Below, piece by piece: positions 21,188 to 35,894 of a stretch of 64,000 nt of DNA (its first letter is position 1; every line of letters begins with the position of its first letter). The stretch is from Cladochytrium replicatum (Eukaryota; Chytridiomycota; Chytridiomycetes; Cladochytriales; Cladochytriaceae). The position numbers were made by a program, and so were the translations under genes. The notes beneath the pieces are model-generated. The model ran no database searches. It was not told where the DNA came from and saw only the letters and a program-made list of their open reading frames with translations. Location of the stretch: NCBI GenBank assembly GCA_025526935.1, contig JAHLKD010000114.1, forward strand, positions 1 through 64,000, given 5' to 3'.

Positions 21188-23679
21188 ACACACCTTCTAG
21201 GCTCCTTGTGTCAGGGTTGATTTTTGATGAAATGGACTTTTTATTTTTCGCCGTAGGTTTACAGTTTTCACTTTTCATGGTTTGGGGACAACCGTTTTTC
21301 CATAGCTCCCAACAGTTTTCTTTTTGATCCGTGTTGATCTCGCGATCAAGGTTTCATTCCCACTTCACTTCAATGTTGGAATTCCCCCTTTTTTCTCAAA
21401 AAAGGAAAAGATGAACTTTTTCCATCATGAGTGTGTTCTGCGTTTTATTTTACTTTTGGGGAGAGGAAAGACCCATATTTTTTTTATTATTGTGTTTCAC
21501 TTGCTCTTTCTTTTCAAGACGAAGTTGTGTTTTCGCAACACTTACCACATTTTTTATAATGTCTTATTGATGATGTGAGCCAAGGAGAGAGCAGCTCCAC
21601 TTTTTGTGTTTTTCTTACATCTTCCATCACGCACCACTTGTTATCAGAAGATCTCTCTTCTTACACCGCTCACTAGTTCCATGGGCTCGAAACCTTTTTC
21701 CGGATCCAGGAGCACAAACTCTTTTATGATATATCTCCCACTTTTATTCTTCTAACACACTACAGAATTGCACTCGAAAATATATTATTTCGTCCCTTTT
21801 CTGTGTGATCAAGGGCGAATCTCCTTTTGTTTTTTCACACCGTTTCAGTGGTAAAGAGCTCCTCAGTTTTTCGAGCTTCCATCTCGTGTCTTTCGTTTGT
21901 TTCTCGGATGGTGAGCTCTGCAGCTAACTCCTTGCGGGAACTTTGCTTCACTTCAACACAATTTCATCTTTTTCTCACATTACGATGCCGGTCAAAGTAG
22001 TTTTTTGGTTGGGAGCTTGGGTTTTCATGTTTGCATCTCTTCTCTTCTTCTTCCCAACATTTGTCGATGTTACCTCCACACGTTCAATCTTGGTAACTTT
22101 TTACCATCACAATGCCATTCTTTATTATAGATTGACGGACAGAAAACTCCGTTCTTTTCATCTGTCATTTTGCTTGTCTTTTATCACCTTTCCCTCCTTA
22201 TTGAATTCAACTGTATCTGTTTGGGTCAGCGGGGCAAAAGGCGAGGAAAGAGAACGGTTAGAGGGAGGGAGGGAGGGAGAGGTTTTGTGTGTGTTTGGGG
22301 GATTGGCGGGTTGTGGGATGGTGTGGCGACGGTTTTTCTTTCATATTTTGAGTTCGAATATCTGACACCGATCCGCTGTTTTCCTCTTTTTTTTTCTTTG
22401 TCTATTTGACTTTCCTTTATTCCGTATGTGTGAGATCCATTCCCTCTCTTCCATTCCTCTCGTGTGCTGTTTTTTTTGAGAAACGGCCTTGGTTTTTGTT
22501 GTTTTTTCTGTACTGGCTATTGTAATACGTAGTTATAGGATCCCTTTGTCTTACCTCTCATTAGTTCCGCAATCTCGATAGCATACCACGTTCAAAGAAC
22601 GAAGCATCCCTTTTGTTTTTTTCTGATCGCACCACAGCCATCCCTTTTTATTAGAATTACTTTTCCGGCTGGTTCGGAACTTTCGACTCTCTGAAAAGTT
22701 GCAGTGTGTGCAATGTTCCAAGATCGCATATACAGTTTTTCGGCTTTTCGGTGTGTTTAGGTGGGCGAAATGGACAAATTAGGGTTTTTTTTTATCGAGG
22801 TGGACCTGAACTGAATTCAAATTCGGAACCAATTTTTGTTACGAACATGTTTCAATACAACACGATCCGTATTTTTGCCAGTCGTCCAGTCGTAGTTTAA
22901 GTAAAAAAGTATTGCGAGTTGTAAAGCGCTTCCACACCACCTCACTCTTCTTACTTGAACTTCAAACGTAGCCTCATGTCCCAACAGTGTTCGGTGGATA
23001 TTCTCTCTAATTTGCGGAATTACGGACTCATCCAGAGTGGTGTAACTACAACCTTGTTCAAGTCTTCCATGCTGCCACGACGGGATCTCCTTGATCTTGA
23101 TGAGGGAGATCTCTTCGCCAGTGTGGTGACATCCTAGCTACACAGCTTACTTCCTAAGGCGCTTCGCGGACTGATGGACAGTCCACGGACTACTGAGGAC
23201 GTTGTAGTATTGGTAGTAGTGGGAATGTTCTTCCCACACAATTGCAATATCACCCGAAACTATCTGACCGGTCGAAGATTTCGTGAAAAAAGCTAGGCAT
23301 GCACCGTCGTGACAGGTTGATTGCGCTGCTTGGATGTGTGTGCAGTTGATTTGTGTTCGGTGCATCAAGCATCTCTACCTGGTCTCACACGAGCCTCTGG
23401 TTCCCAGCCAGATCGTCTGTCAAAACGTTGGCGAATTTGTTCCTCTCGTTCGGATCAATCGCTGCACTGATTGTCTGCTTCCATGGTGAACCCACACCGA
23501 CTTTACGATTGAGCATGCAAAGCTCGGGCCAATATGCAAGCTCCAGTCCTGGAAATGTCCGACTACGGAGAAGGGTTAAAATGTGTCAAACTGTTTGGTA
23601 TTCACACTCAAACTGACAGGAAGAATAATGGAGGAAACACCTCCAACAAAAAAAGGGGGGCCTCATAATCCTACACTCC
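21188..23679. other. 2.5-kb T-rich intergenic region
   Basis: Between the zinc-finger gene and the convergent DAHP synthase gene the plus strand is strongly T-rich, with many TTTT runs from 21220 to 22660. Frames here (e.g. 21943-22365) look hydrophobic only because T-rich codons give Phe and Leu. No gene is supported. A long 3' untranslated region is possible. Confidence 0.5.
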
Positions 23680-25044
<1,365 letters not shown>

Positions 25045-26465
25045 TTTGGAGTTGAGGAGATTAGATTTGATAGGAAGAAATCAAAATCCAAAGAAATCTC
25101 AGGGATGAATCATGTTGAAATATAGAAAAGAAAAGGTAGCTAAAAAGCGTTCATGCTCTACAGGTTGAGATTCCATTGGAAAATAAGAGCACCATTGCAC
25201 TGCAGTGCTTGCTCATGTTGCCAGCAACGCAAAGAGTCACAAAGCTCAACGCACTTTGCACAAGATGCAACGATTCCACCGCACCAACATCCCTGTCGCC
25301 CCGTCGTCACGCACAGCGTCTGACCGCTTTGCTTGCGGGCTGGCCGGGTCTATCATCAACTTTTCTGCATTTTCGGCAGCGCTAATCATACGAAGGTTAT
25401 GAGGCATCATGAACGATATGGTGTATATGACCTTCAGGCGCAGATGATCAGCATAACTCGATAACCACCTGGTGCGACTTCAGAGGGTGGTCCGGTCTTT
25501 CCAGATAGGAGTTCGGGAATCATTTTGCGATAGAGGCGGGACCAAGTCTTGCACGAGCAAGAGTTTCCAGGGGAAAGATTATTTCATCTTTTGTTCATCG
25601 GGTGCTTACGGCTGCCATGTAACAAAAACCATGTCTCCGCTATGACAGTGGTGGTTTTGGCTTTGGCGAGAGCGATCAACGGGCCATGCTCGTCGATGTA
25701 CGCCATTTGCAGCGATCCCCATTGCATATACTTTGGCGAGTAAGGAAACTCGTTTGCTGCTCTTTGAAATCGCTCCTCGGGCCGTACATGTTATAAGGCG
25801 GTCAGCCACCGTGTGAGAGTTGAGCTTGCACTACATATTGGTTTCATATTAATTTGAGTGAAGCGTTAGAAAATCTCTTCTTGAAACTAGATCACAACAT
25901 ACAGTGAAGCACCGAATATGAGAGACAAAAGTGAAACATTGTGGATGTTCAAGTTGAAACTTGGGTGGGTTTACAGAGCAAACAAAAATAGAGATCACAT
26001 AAAGGGACCTGTGTATCTCAGAGTCCTAAGGCTAGTAAGGCAGAATCTAAGATGCTTGATAAAACCCAAAATGCAAGCTTGCACATCATAGGCCCTTTTA
26101 CGGAGTTATCGAAAGGAAATCCTTCTGGAAAGTAAAATTATCACAGTCAACATCCATGTCGTCCACATTCTCTGGCTTGGCAACATTGCTTTTGGGCTTC
26201 TGAGCCTTTAAAACGAATGCACAAGGTACATTTCAGCTGAATATGTCCTCTCTGGTTACACAAAGTACGAACAATATTCTTTCAGTCACCAGTCTTACTC
26301 CAAGCCTTGAATGAGATCCTGAACTACACTGCTCCTTCTCCACCCTCCTCATCATCTTGCATTGAGCACAACACTCAGAGTTTGTATGAGGTTTGGGGGC
26401 ATCAGGATGAAGGATAAACGGATCCTTGGGAGTTTTTGAAAAGAGACTTCAGCTCTGCTTTGGCT
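25045..26465. other. Intergenic region, no recognised gene
   Basis: About 1.4 kb between the DAHP synthase 5' end and the minisatellite. A minus-strand stretch at 25600-25750 reads open for about 45 codons but shows no family motif I can name. Nothing else is visible. Confidence 0.45.
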
Positions 26466-26865
26466 GATTGTGTTGAGCCGAACTGTGATTCTTCATTACT
26501 TCTAGCTAAAAGAGTGTTCGGAATTTCGTCAACATTGACAATATTGTCCGATTGTGTTGAGCCGAACTGTGATTCTTCATTACTTCTAGCTAAAAGAGTG
26601 TTCGGAATTTTGTCAACATTGACAATATTGTCCGATTGTTGTAATATTGTCCGATTGTGTTGAGCCGAACTGTGATTCTTCATTACTTCTAGCTAAAAGA
26701 GTGTTCGGAATTTTGTCAACATTGACAATATTGTCCGATTGTTGTAATATTGTCCGATTGTTGTAATATTGTCCGATTGTTGTAATATTGTCCGATTGTT
26801 GTAATATTGTCTGATTGTTGCAATATTGTCCGATTGTTGTAATATTGTCCGATTGTTGTGATCAA
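26466..26865. repeat. Compound minisatellite: 84-bp unit x3 and 19-bp unit x7
   Basis: Copies of an 84-bp unit begin at 26466, 26550 and 26653. A 19-bp unit (GATTGTTGTAATATTGTCC) sits once between copies 2 and 3 (26634) and then six times in a row from 26737 to 26850, with a partial seventh. The 19-bp unit is itself close to the end of the 84-bp unit, so it probably grew from it. Because 84 is a multiple of three, both strands carry long repetitive open frames that are not genes. Confidence 0.93.
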
Positions 26866-27799
26866 GAACCCAAGTAGGTGAATTTCCCATGTTGAGCTGG
26901 TTGCTGGTTGCCATTCACTAGTTTTGTTCGCCGTGACTGGACCCAAAAATTGGTGAAGTGCAGGCACTCCCTCTGCACCTTGGCCACGACCTGCTGCAAC
27001 AAATCTCCAAAAACATCTTTACTCACTGTCATTTTCAACTTTGCCTGAACAGAATCATAAACCAAATAAGCAAAAGTTTGAACAGAGCAGGCACACTTTG
27101 CTTATCTTTCAGTATGATTGATCCAAAGTGTTGTTGCCAGAGTTCCCTTCCATTGTCAAGGATTGGCAGGTTTTCCGGTCAGGTTCTGGTCCATTGACAA
27201 AATGAATCCGATCTGATATGCAGGGTTTTCAGGAAAATATTTTGGGTCACATCTTGGTCAGGTATCTGGTCTAGAAGCTAAACGCTTATCGGGTCCAGAT
27301 TCAGACCCGTGTCCATTTTTGCTATGGAGGTGGAACGTTGACGTGACAGTGTTGACAGAAAGTACAGCTCTTAAGGTCTGCTGTGATAGAAATTGTTTGT
27401 TAGACTGTCTTCTTGAAAGTATCTGCGTCGGCCTCCTTCTATCTTTCTTATCACATCTGGTTTACACCACCTTTGTTAAACCAAAGCGCAAAGCAGCCTC
27501 TGATGCAAGCCAAAGACTTGTGGATATTCACCCCCGCTTGACACACAGAAGCGAAGTCTGCCAAACCCCAGAACTTCAGAGGTGCCAACAAGGGAGAAAC
27601 CTTGAAGGGAAACACAGACATATATCAGAACACAATGGAAACAACAGCCATCGAGACAGCTCAACATCGTCTTCAAATTACTCCAGAAGGTTGGGCCTGG
27701 CTGCACAACTAACCCTGTGAGTTGCATTTGAGAAAATAAGGTCGGGGGATATTGCTAAAAATTTTCTACCTTGTGTTGTATCGCAGTACACAGTATTTT

Positions 27800-29790
27800 T
27801 CGATATGTTTGTCATGTTTGCGATGGTGTGGGCAACAGTCGCAAAGAAGCGTGTGATCTTTCTGAGTAGCCATGGCCAGGTTTCTGGGACAGTGTTTATG
27901 GCTTCAATATGTCGCACATCAAAACACTCGCTCTCAGGGAACCGCTCGTCGACACTGTTGACAACAAAGCCGTTGTTACAGCTTCACACCCTTTCCGCAC
28001 TATAGACCTCGCCACCGTCACCATAAGTGCTGCTAACACTCCAGTGCTATGGGAGCCTGCAGGTGGATCGGGTCAACCATCAATGCTATCATCAGATGCA
28101 GATGTAGATAGCATGTCGGACTATAAAAATAGTCGAGGCAGCATAGCAAAGGATTACTATAAGGTTGATAATGTGAGAACGTGTTTGGTTGCAAAATGCA
28201 AGTGGAGCAAGATGGTCGACTAGACGGGATCAATAACGTCGTTTCTCTGGCATCTGAAAAGCAACCATGGATGTATTTCCAGGTTGCGAGGACTGTTTGA
28301 CACTGTCGCAAGGGACACCAGACATTGAATTTTGGCTTGCTAGAGAAGCAGCAAGACTTTGTGTTCAATCCAAACGTAGTGTGGTTGGGGGTGATTTATT
28401 GCTGCAGACAATCAGGCTTTTCTGTTGTGTAGAATGAGTTTGTTGTCAGCATGCTGAAGACTTTCCACCCAAGCTTTACACTGAAAACTGCAAAAACGGT
28501 GAAGCAAAATGAGATGGATGTTTACGATAGGCAGAAGGAGCTGTTTAAACGTCTGATTGTTGGTTCCCCTTCAAAGCATTGATAACTGCTGACTGTTGGA
28601 CATCGAAGAACCAGATTTCTATCTGGAATTACCGCCCACTGTATCATGAAAGAATAGGAGCCGCAGGACTTGCTGCAGCAAGATAATTCCTAGTTGGAAG
28701 CCATGAAGGCGTCCCCATTGCTAATCAGCTTGTCAAATGTCTGGATGAATTTGGCATGCTATCAGGTGAACGATTATTGTACATTGCAACCGACAACGTG
28801 TCAAACTACTTTACCATGAGTGCTAAGCTGGAGACGTTATTGGAAGATAGGGGTATTCAGTGGTCTGCAGAAACTCAATACATGTGGTGCAGGCAGAGGT
28901 TATCAATCTTGCAGCAAGGATTTTATCAATACATTTGGGCCAGGACCCTGTCGCAGATGGGACCTCAACTACAGACAATGATATTTCTGGCATAAATGTG
29001 ATAAACCTTCCTCGACGGCTGGTCAGAGGAATCTGGTCTTCCCCAAAACAATGAAGCTCATTTATTGATTCATGCCAATTTATGAAGCTGGATCCTCTAT
29101 TACCAATTATCGATGGCAACTAGCAGGAATTGCACATTCTACATCATTGATCAAACAAGCCTTACAGCTACGAGCTGCATTGGACAAAATATGCAGGATT
29201 GAAGATTTTTTGAAACACTGGTCAAATAAAAGCAAAGCAATAGGAAGTCCTAGAGAAGATCCAGGATAGTTTGATTGTTCTTGAGTTTATATCAAAGGCA
29301 ATAGAGGGGTCTAGATATCCAACACTTCCGCTTGTTATTCCATTTTACAATGATCTTATCGATCAACTTGAGGACCTAGAGGATGCAGAATTGGATAAAA
29401 CTTCCGCAAAGTATTTTGAAATGCACTGGACAAGCTGGGAGTATTGCACAATCGCTAAGTGCCCATGTTTGGCAGTTGCGACAGTACTCGATCCTCGTTT
29501 TACGGATCAATATTATCGATTTTCAAAGGCTTGAGAGAAAGATGTAGGAAGGATCATGTCACCATCGTGCGGAAAGTGTGGGAGGAATTGTAGACACGGA
29601 GTGTCAATGGTGGTCAGGTTGCTGGTCGCACTCACAACCAAAACCAAGTATACTACAGAGAAACCAGAACTGATGCTTGGCAGAAATGCCACTATAGACA
29701 GTGTGCTGAAACAAATGGAGCAATATTCAACATCTAAAACTAAGAAATACTGTAACTTTTTTTTCGACCTATGACACGTGACTCCGTTTT
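27800..29790 (+). pseudogene. Degraded hAT-family transposase (mobile element relic)
   Basis: Fragments in shifting plus-strand frames resemble hAT (Ac-like) transposases in the expected order. Near 28440-28560 there is a helical segment ending ELFKRLIVG. Around 28585-28650 comes ITADCWTSKNQISIWNY (the TxDxWTS motif). At 28715-28820 a segment reads EGVPIANQLVK then IATDNVSNYFTM (cf. TDNASNN). At 29320-29520 the C-terminal part reads PFYNDLIDQLEDLEDAELDK with VLDPRFTDQYY, the hAT dimerisation region. Several stops and frameshifts interrupt it, so it cannot make a full transposase. Terminal inverted repeats were not identified. It ends about 230 bp before the beta-galactosidase start and may have altered that promoter. 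Confidence 0.8.
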
Positions 29791-30016
29791 TGGCTGCTTG
29801 GTGTTTGCGACTTATGACCTGTTCTCCCATATCGCTCGATAGTGTCACACATAAATTTTCGTTAGCCAAGGAGAGCCGCCCAACAGCTTCCAAGATCGAT
29901 TCAAATTTGCTAGCTAAATTGCTTTTTATGCATGGCTGCACAGCCATCCACGCACTGTGGCACAGCGTGTGCACGCGGAGCATATTTTGGAAAAAAATTA
30001 AATTTGTTGTGTTGCA

Positions 30017-33000
30017 ATGGTCTACGAGGTCGATCCGTCCAGCGGAGGCGGCAGCGAAGCAACAATGCTCAAGTCAATCGTTACCTACGACAGGCACTCG
30101 CTTATCGTCAACGGAAAGAGGCTCAACGTATGGTCAGCGGAAATGCATCCCTGGCGCTTGCCCTCGCCGTCTCTCTGGCGCGACGTGCTGCTCAAGCTGC
30201 GCAGGGCCGGTTACAACGCTGTCAGCATCTACGTCAACTGGGGCTACCACTCGCCAAAGAAGGGTGTATATGACTTTAACGGAATCCGCTCTTGGGACAC
30301 TTTCTTGACCCACGCTGAGGAGTAATAACTCAATTTTTTCCATTGCTCTTAAGACATTCAGACTCATTCCAATTTTATAGAGTTGGAATCTACGTCATGT
30401 TCCGTCCGGGTCCATACATCAATGCTGAAACAACCGGAGGTGGTTTGCCCACTTGGCTGGGCTGCGATGTCAAAGAAATGGCCCGCACCCATCTCAAAGA
30501 ATATCGTGCGGTCTGGGAGCCCTACTTTGCTGCTGTCAACGCAATTGCAGCGCGTTACCAAGTTCGTCGCGATGTATCAACCGGAAAAGTCATCGGCTGT
30601 GTTGTGCTCTATCAGATTGAGAACGAGTTCTCGACTTCACAAGAGTAAGTTGTATTGCAATTTCTCTTTCATCGCTCATTCACTTTTTTATAGCCCGGAG
30701 TACATGACTCAGCTTCGGAACAGAGTGCGTGCTGCGGGAGTCCACGTCCCCATCTTTCACAACGATGCGTGGAACAACGGATCCTGGGCCCGCGGGAAAG
30801 GAAGTGTGGACATCTATGCTTGGGACGGCTATCCCAACGGCTTCGACGCAAAGAGCCCCAAGAACTGGTCTCCCGTTCCGGATGTTCATGGGCAGTTTTA
30901 CAACAGACATAAGGCGGATGGCAAGTTTAATCAAGACAAACACTCAAGTATTAATAATCATTATTCACAGCGCCAATGTTTATCGCCGAGTTTCAAGGTG
31001 GGACTTTAGACTTTTGGGGTGGCTGCGGGTACCACCTTGCTCGTAAACTCACCGACTATGACTTTGGTGCGCGAAAGTAGTCATTGACATAGATTTATGC
31101 TAATGATTGTCATCTTATAGTGCGCGTGTTCTGCAAGAATAACTTGATTGCTGGAGTGACTATGCAAAACTTTTACATGACTTACGGTGGAACGGTATGC
31201 TCAGTTTACAAATTATCGACATTTACTCGAGCTGTTTGTCCACATAGAACTGGGGACATGTCGCCAAAACACTGCTCTACTCTTCATACGACTGTAAGCG
31301 CTTCCCCAGTCTCCCTGTTCTCAGACTCACAACTATTTGTGAATTCAGTCGGAGGAGCAATCACAGAAGACCGACGCCTCACCGAAAAGTACTACGAGAA
31401 CAAGCTGATCGCATACTTCCTCGAAGCAGCCGGTGACCATCTCGCCAAGACCGATCGAGTCTACGCTGCACCAGTCCACAACACCTCCAAATTCGCCGCT
31501 CCAGTGTCTATCCACTCGATCCGAAACCTGGACACTGGTGCGCAGTTCTTCCTCCTTCGTCACGCCGATCCCTCCCAACTTGGCCGCGATGAAACCAAGA
31601 CGCCTGAGGAAGAAACATCCTACGTGAGTTTCTCGCTCGACCGCGAATACCGTCGTGTTCCAGCGATTTTCCCCGACAGCGAGAACCCAACTATCGGTCC
31701 GCAAACAGGAATCGCGATCACTGCGCGGCAAGCGAAACTCCTGGCTGCTCACTACCCTTTCGGAACTCAGTACATTGTGTACTCGACCGCAGACATAATG
31801 ACACACACGGATCTCGGTGACTACGAGGTGCTCGTTCTGTACGCCGAGGACGCAGAGTTTAGCGAGATCGTGTTGAAGGCCGACGATGGTGTGCAGGTGA
31901 AGCCACTCTTGAGTTCGAGGACGCTCACACACAAGCGAGAGGGCGATGCAGTCAGGATCAACTTTCAACACGAAAAGTTTTCGCCAATCTGGGTCCAAAA
32001 CATAGGCAAGTTTTGGTTAAAGGCATCAACACACATGCGTTCACCCTGACACGCTTTACACCATAGAGTCAAGTCAGATCAAACCCCTCCTTATCATCGC
32101 CGCATCTCGCGAAGTTGCATACAAGATCTGGAAAATTGATGCGACGACGACCATTAATTCAGACAAGACTCTCCCAGTCGTTATCAAGGGTCCCTACCTC
32201 GTTCGCTCCATCCACATCGACGCAAACACTCGATCTATCGATATCCGCGGGGACCTCGATACAGCCACCGCCTTGGACGTATGGACCCCAATCCCAGTCA
32301 ACCAAGTCCTCTTCAACGGTTCCGTTGTCCCCCACGCAACCAGCACCTGGAAAAGTTTGCACGGACTCCTCCGCGGTCCGCCGCAGTCGGTCAATCTTCC
32401 AAAACTGAAACGCTGGCAAATCTCGCAAGACGATGCAAGGAACTGGAAAGGCACGCCAGAGATTGACGCATTTTTCGACGACTCCAAATGGCTATCGTGC
32501 GACAAGACAACAACCTACATGCGTTCGACGCACTTCGAGACTCCCGTGCTGTTTGCTGACGACTACGGTTTTCACGTCGTAAGTGACCTTGTCAGAAAAT
32601 CTTCAGTCCGTAGCATGTTTAATCAGATTCACGAAAATAGGGACACCTCAACTATCGCGGAACGTTCAAGTCAAAACGCGGCAACGAGACTGGTATAACC
32701 ATTACCGCCGACGGCGGCGACTTTTACATCTACTGTCTCTACCTAAACTCGCACCTCCTGGGCCATGGCACCCTCCGCGACAAACCCGAGCACTTCTCCT
32801 TCCCACCCGACACCGTCTGCATCGGTTCAAATACTCTCTACGTCCTCATCGACCACATGGGCCGGGACGACGACTGGGACGCCCAATCGATGGACTACAA
32901 GAACTACCGCGGCCTCAAGTCTGCCGTCCTCGATTTCGCGATCGACGACGACGCGCAGGAGCATACCGCGGTCGAGTGGAAGGTACAGGGGAACAGGGGC

Positions 33001-33690
33001 GGTGAGGACATTGTGGATGCTGTGAGGGGGGTGTACGCTGTCGGTGGGCTTTACGGCGAACGACACGGGTGGCATCTTCCTGGGTTCTGCGGACGTTTTG
33101 CCGACGGGAAGGGATGGAGGAGCCTGGATGTTTCCGATCAGTATGTATTCTTTTCTCACTCAAGTTCGGATTGTTAAACTTAAAGAAACTGATCTGTTCT
33201 TTCAGGGTGGTGTTGAGCCATTCGCACGGTGTACAGTGGTTCCGGACAGGTTTCAACCTCGATATCTCGTCCAAGCTCGACGTGCCCATCTTCCTGTGCT
33301 TTGATCAGAACAGGTGGGACAACCTTCCATTCAAGCAACGACCAGCCTACCGTGCCCAGTTTTACATCAACGGCTGGCTACTTGGTAAATGAAAATCTTA
33401 ATTAAAAATCACCTTTCAAACTAAACGACGTTTTTCTTGAAGGTCGGTACATTAATAACTTTGGTCCTCAAACCGAGTTCCCAATCCCGGAGGGGATCTT
33501 GAACCATCGCGGACACAACACGCTCGCGATCGCGGTCTGGGACTTTTCAGAAAAGGATGTTTTGCTTCCAGTTTCTTCGTACGTTCCAGTGTTTTTGAAA
33601 GCGGTCAATGGAGTATACGTTTATGGAGGACCACCAGTCGGGCTGGTTGATTCGCCGGGGTACGACGAAAAGGTTTATGGGTACATTTAG
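30017..33690 (+). CDS. Beta-galactosidase, glycoside hydrolase family 35
   Basis: Eleven exons give 1035 aa: 30017..30321, 30381..30644, 30694..30920, 30971..31066, 31121..31194, 31248..31293, 31349..32005, 32067..32578, 32641..33140, 33206..33384, 33443..33690. The N-terminal barrel has SAEMHPWRLP, YVNWGYHSP, FRPGPYINAE, LYQIENEFS (acid/base Glu) and FIAEFQGGTLDFWGG (nucleophile Glu), then NFYMTYGGTNWGH. C-terminal jelly-roll segments end with YINNFGPQTEFPIPEG. Length and motif wording match fungal LacA-type enzymes. Unlike those it has no visible signal peptide, so it may act inside the cell or an upstream exon is missing. Introns 30921-30970 and 32006-32066 use GC donors (GGCAAGT). A second ATG at 30065 is an alternative start. 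Confidence 0.92.
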
Positions 33691-35894
33691 CGCGTTTACT
33701 TTCAAATGTTTCGTGGGGTATTGATAACGTGGTGGGATTCGAATATCAATAAAGACTATGTGAGAGATGCTTTAATCCGCAACAGCAGGTAAAGTTAGTT
33801 TCGGTTACATCAAGAAGTGGGTGTCATTGTACGTGATTACTGAAAGTACCAAAACCCACTTTGGAACATCACTGGCAGATTCGAGCTTTCGTTGAACGGT
33901 AAGGTGAAAACGAGTTTGTGAAGGCAAGGAACCCAGTTTCATTATGTCGCAGCACATATACTAACTAGTAAACATTTGCATGTGCACTTTGCAGATTGCT
34001 TAGGGTCAATGTGGTTTATCTGTCTGTCAGTGGTGACAACAGCTGTTCCGGTTGAATGGTTCAAGTTCAGTATCAATGAGCACTAAGTGAGATGTGTTAG
34101 TTGATTCCTTGAGCTAAAACCAGAAAACCAACTTTGCAGATTGCTTAGGGTCAATGTGGTTTATCTGTCTGTCAGTGGTGACAACAGCTGTTCCGGTTGA
34201 ATGGTTCAAGTTCAGTATCAATGAGCACTAAGTGAGATGTGTTAGTTGATTCCTTGAGCTAAAACCAGAAAACCAGGTAAGTCACTCTTAGGATTTTGTC
34301 GATTGTTGTCACTTACAATTTTCTGTTTGTTTTAATTCCACCTGCACCCTTTTGAAAAGATAGATTTTTGGTTAGATTTGTTGAGTGTGTATTTTCTTGC
34401 ACATACAAGGCCTTTATCATTGTGTTAAAGCAACGTTGAAGATTTCTGACCTCAAAAAATACACTGCTCTCATCAAACTTGTTATCTTCCAACATGCTGA
34501 AGTCTAGCTTTGTTGCCTGCAATATTTTGAGAAGATGTGAAGGTTTATCTCAATACATTTGGCTGTGTTCTCACCAAAACCATGTTGCGAGTCATTCTCT
34601 TCAATGGCCATTCTGCAAAAATGATTGTCAACAGTCCAGCCACTGACCAAATTACACAGCAAAGATGGAGACCTCCCTGAGTTTTTGATTCATTGATTTG
34701 AGCAGTAAACTAAGTCCTGGGTAAGGCCACAACAATCGCAAAATGATCTGTCGCAGAGATGTTCAACCTCATTGCAGCTGTTGCCCAGACTTCTCCATTA
34801 TCAGATTTGATTGGAAAATCATTAATGTAGTCGTCTGGAGCAATCTTAAAGCGAGTTGTGTTGAAGAAGGGAAGCTTTGATATTCCACCCCCATAGCGGG
34901 CTTTGATCCCAAGGTCAGCAATGATAGGATTTCAGCCTTATCAACAAACCAGTAAAGTCACTGTTGATTATGCTAATATTGACATTGACAAGGCCAATCT
35001 TTTGCTCTTGCACCATTAGAAACATTCTGCTGACACCCCAATGGAGAAGACTTTATAAGAATCTAACGTTTTGTTCAGCTTATATTTGACAAAACAGGCA
35101 GACAGAAAGGAACTCAAGTTTTGGCTTTAGAAGAGAAACGGTAAGCAGTGCATGTAATTGGATACGATGTGAAATTTGAAAATAGTCGTTCCCCGGAAGT
35201 ATTCGCCGTTTGGTATCGCGGTGGGGATTATGACTCGCCAATCCCTCCACGGTTAATTCGCCAACATTCGTTCGAGAGAGATTTGTCTGCACCGACATTG
35301 ATGTTGTTGGTAAACTGAAGGGGCAGTTAACCTGTTTAAATATCCGTGGTTTAAGTTCAAGGGGATGTGATCTGTTCATCACCTTTGTTTACAACGTCGA
35401 TCGAGATCGAGGTAGAGGGACAGTGGCAAACCTTTGTTCGTATATACTATCTATTTTAAAACAGCTTGTTTTCACTGAAAGAGCCCAGGCCTCCGTTCTA
35501 AACAGTCCAGTCCTTTTTTCTACGACCGATCAACTGGTGGACCTATTCTTTGAATAATCAAGGAAACTGGTTTTGAATCCCCATTAATCAGATATTTTTA
35601 GCGGCAACCGGGAGCATGACAGTGCGCTGTGATCTTGTAAAATAAGAGATAGGGAGGTTGGCAGGCCCACACGCTTCATAACATATCCTAGTGTTTATTA
35701 CCTGGAACTTGATGCCCCGAGAAGGGCACGTATTCATCGGCTTGATGTGACTTTTATTGGTATTCATGAGGTGCAACAAGTTGAAGCTCACACATTGAAT
35801 GAACGCAGAAGTAAAAAAAGCAGATCAGAAGGAGCGTTGAGAAAGCTCCGATCAAACACTTCCAACAAGCTAATTAGGGGCAAGTTAATGGACG
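33691..35894. other. 2.2-kb region of repeats and unrecognised DNA
   Basis: No credible gene. It contains a 145-bp tandem duplication (33986-34275) and AT-rich DNA with short minus-strand frames (34313-34522, 35080-35382) that show no motifs. It resembles decayed mobile-element DNA but no family can be named. Confidence 0.5.
33986..34275. repeat. 145-bp perfect or near-perfect tandem duplication
   Basis: The segment beginning ACTTTGCAGATTGCTTAGGG at 33986 is repeated from 34131 and both copies end in CCAGAAAACCA. I see no difference between the copies by eye, which points to a very recent duplication or an assembly artefact. Confidence 0.93.

Noticed and set aside
21943-22365. Open frame with hydrophobic N-terminus suggesting a small membrane protein
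   Set aside because: It lies in a T-rich tract where Phe/Leu/Ser codons arise by composition; overlapping frames look the same and no motif is present.
26402-26967. Several overlapping repetitive open frames on both strands
   Set aside because: They are created by a minisatellite with unit lengths that keep the frame; no unique coding sequence is attached.
28756-28995. 80-codon frame as an independent gene
   Set aside because: It carries the TDN-SN motif of hAT transposases and belongs to a relic whose other parts lie in different frames.
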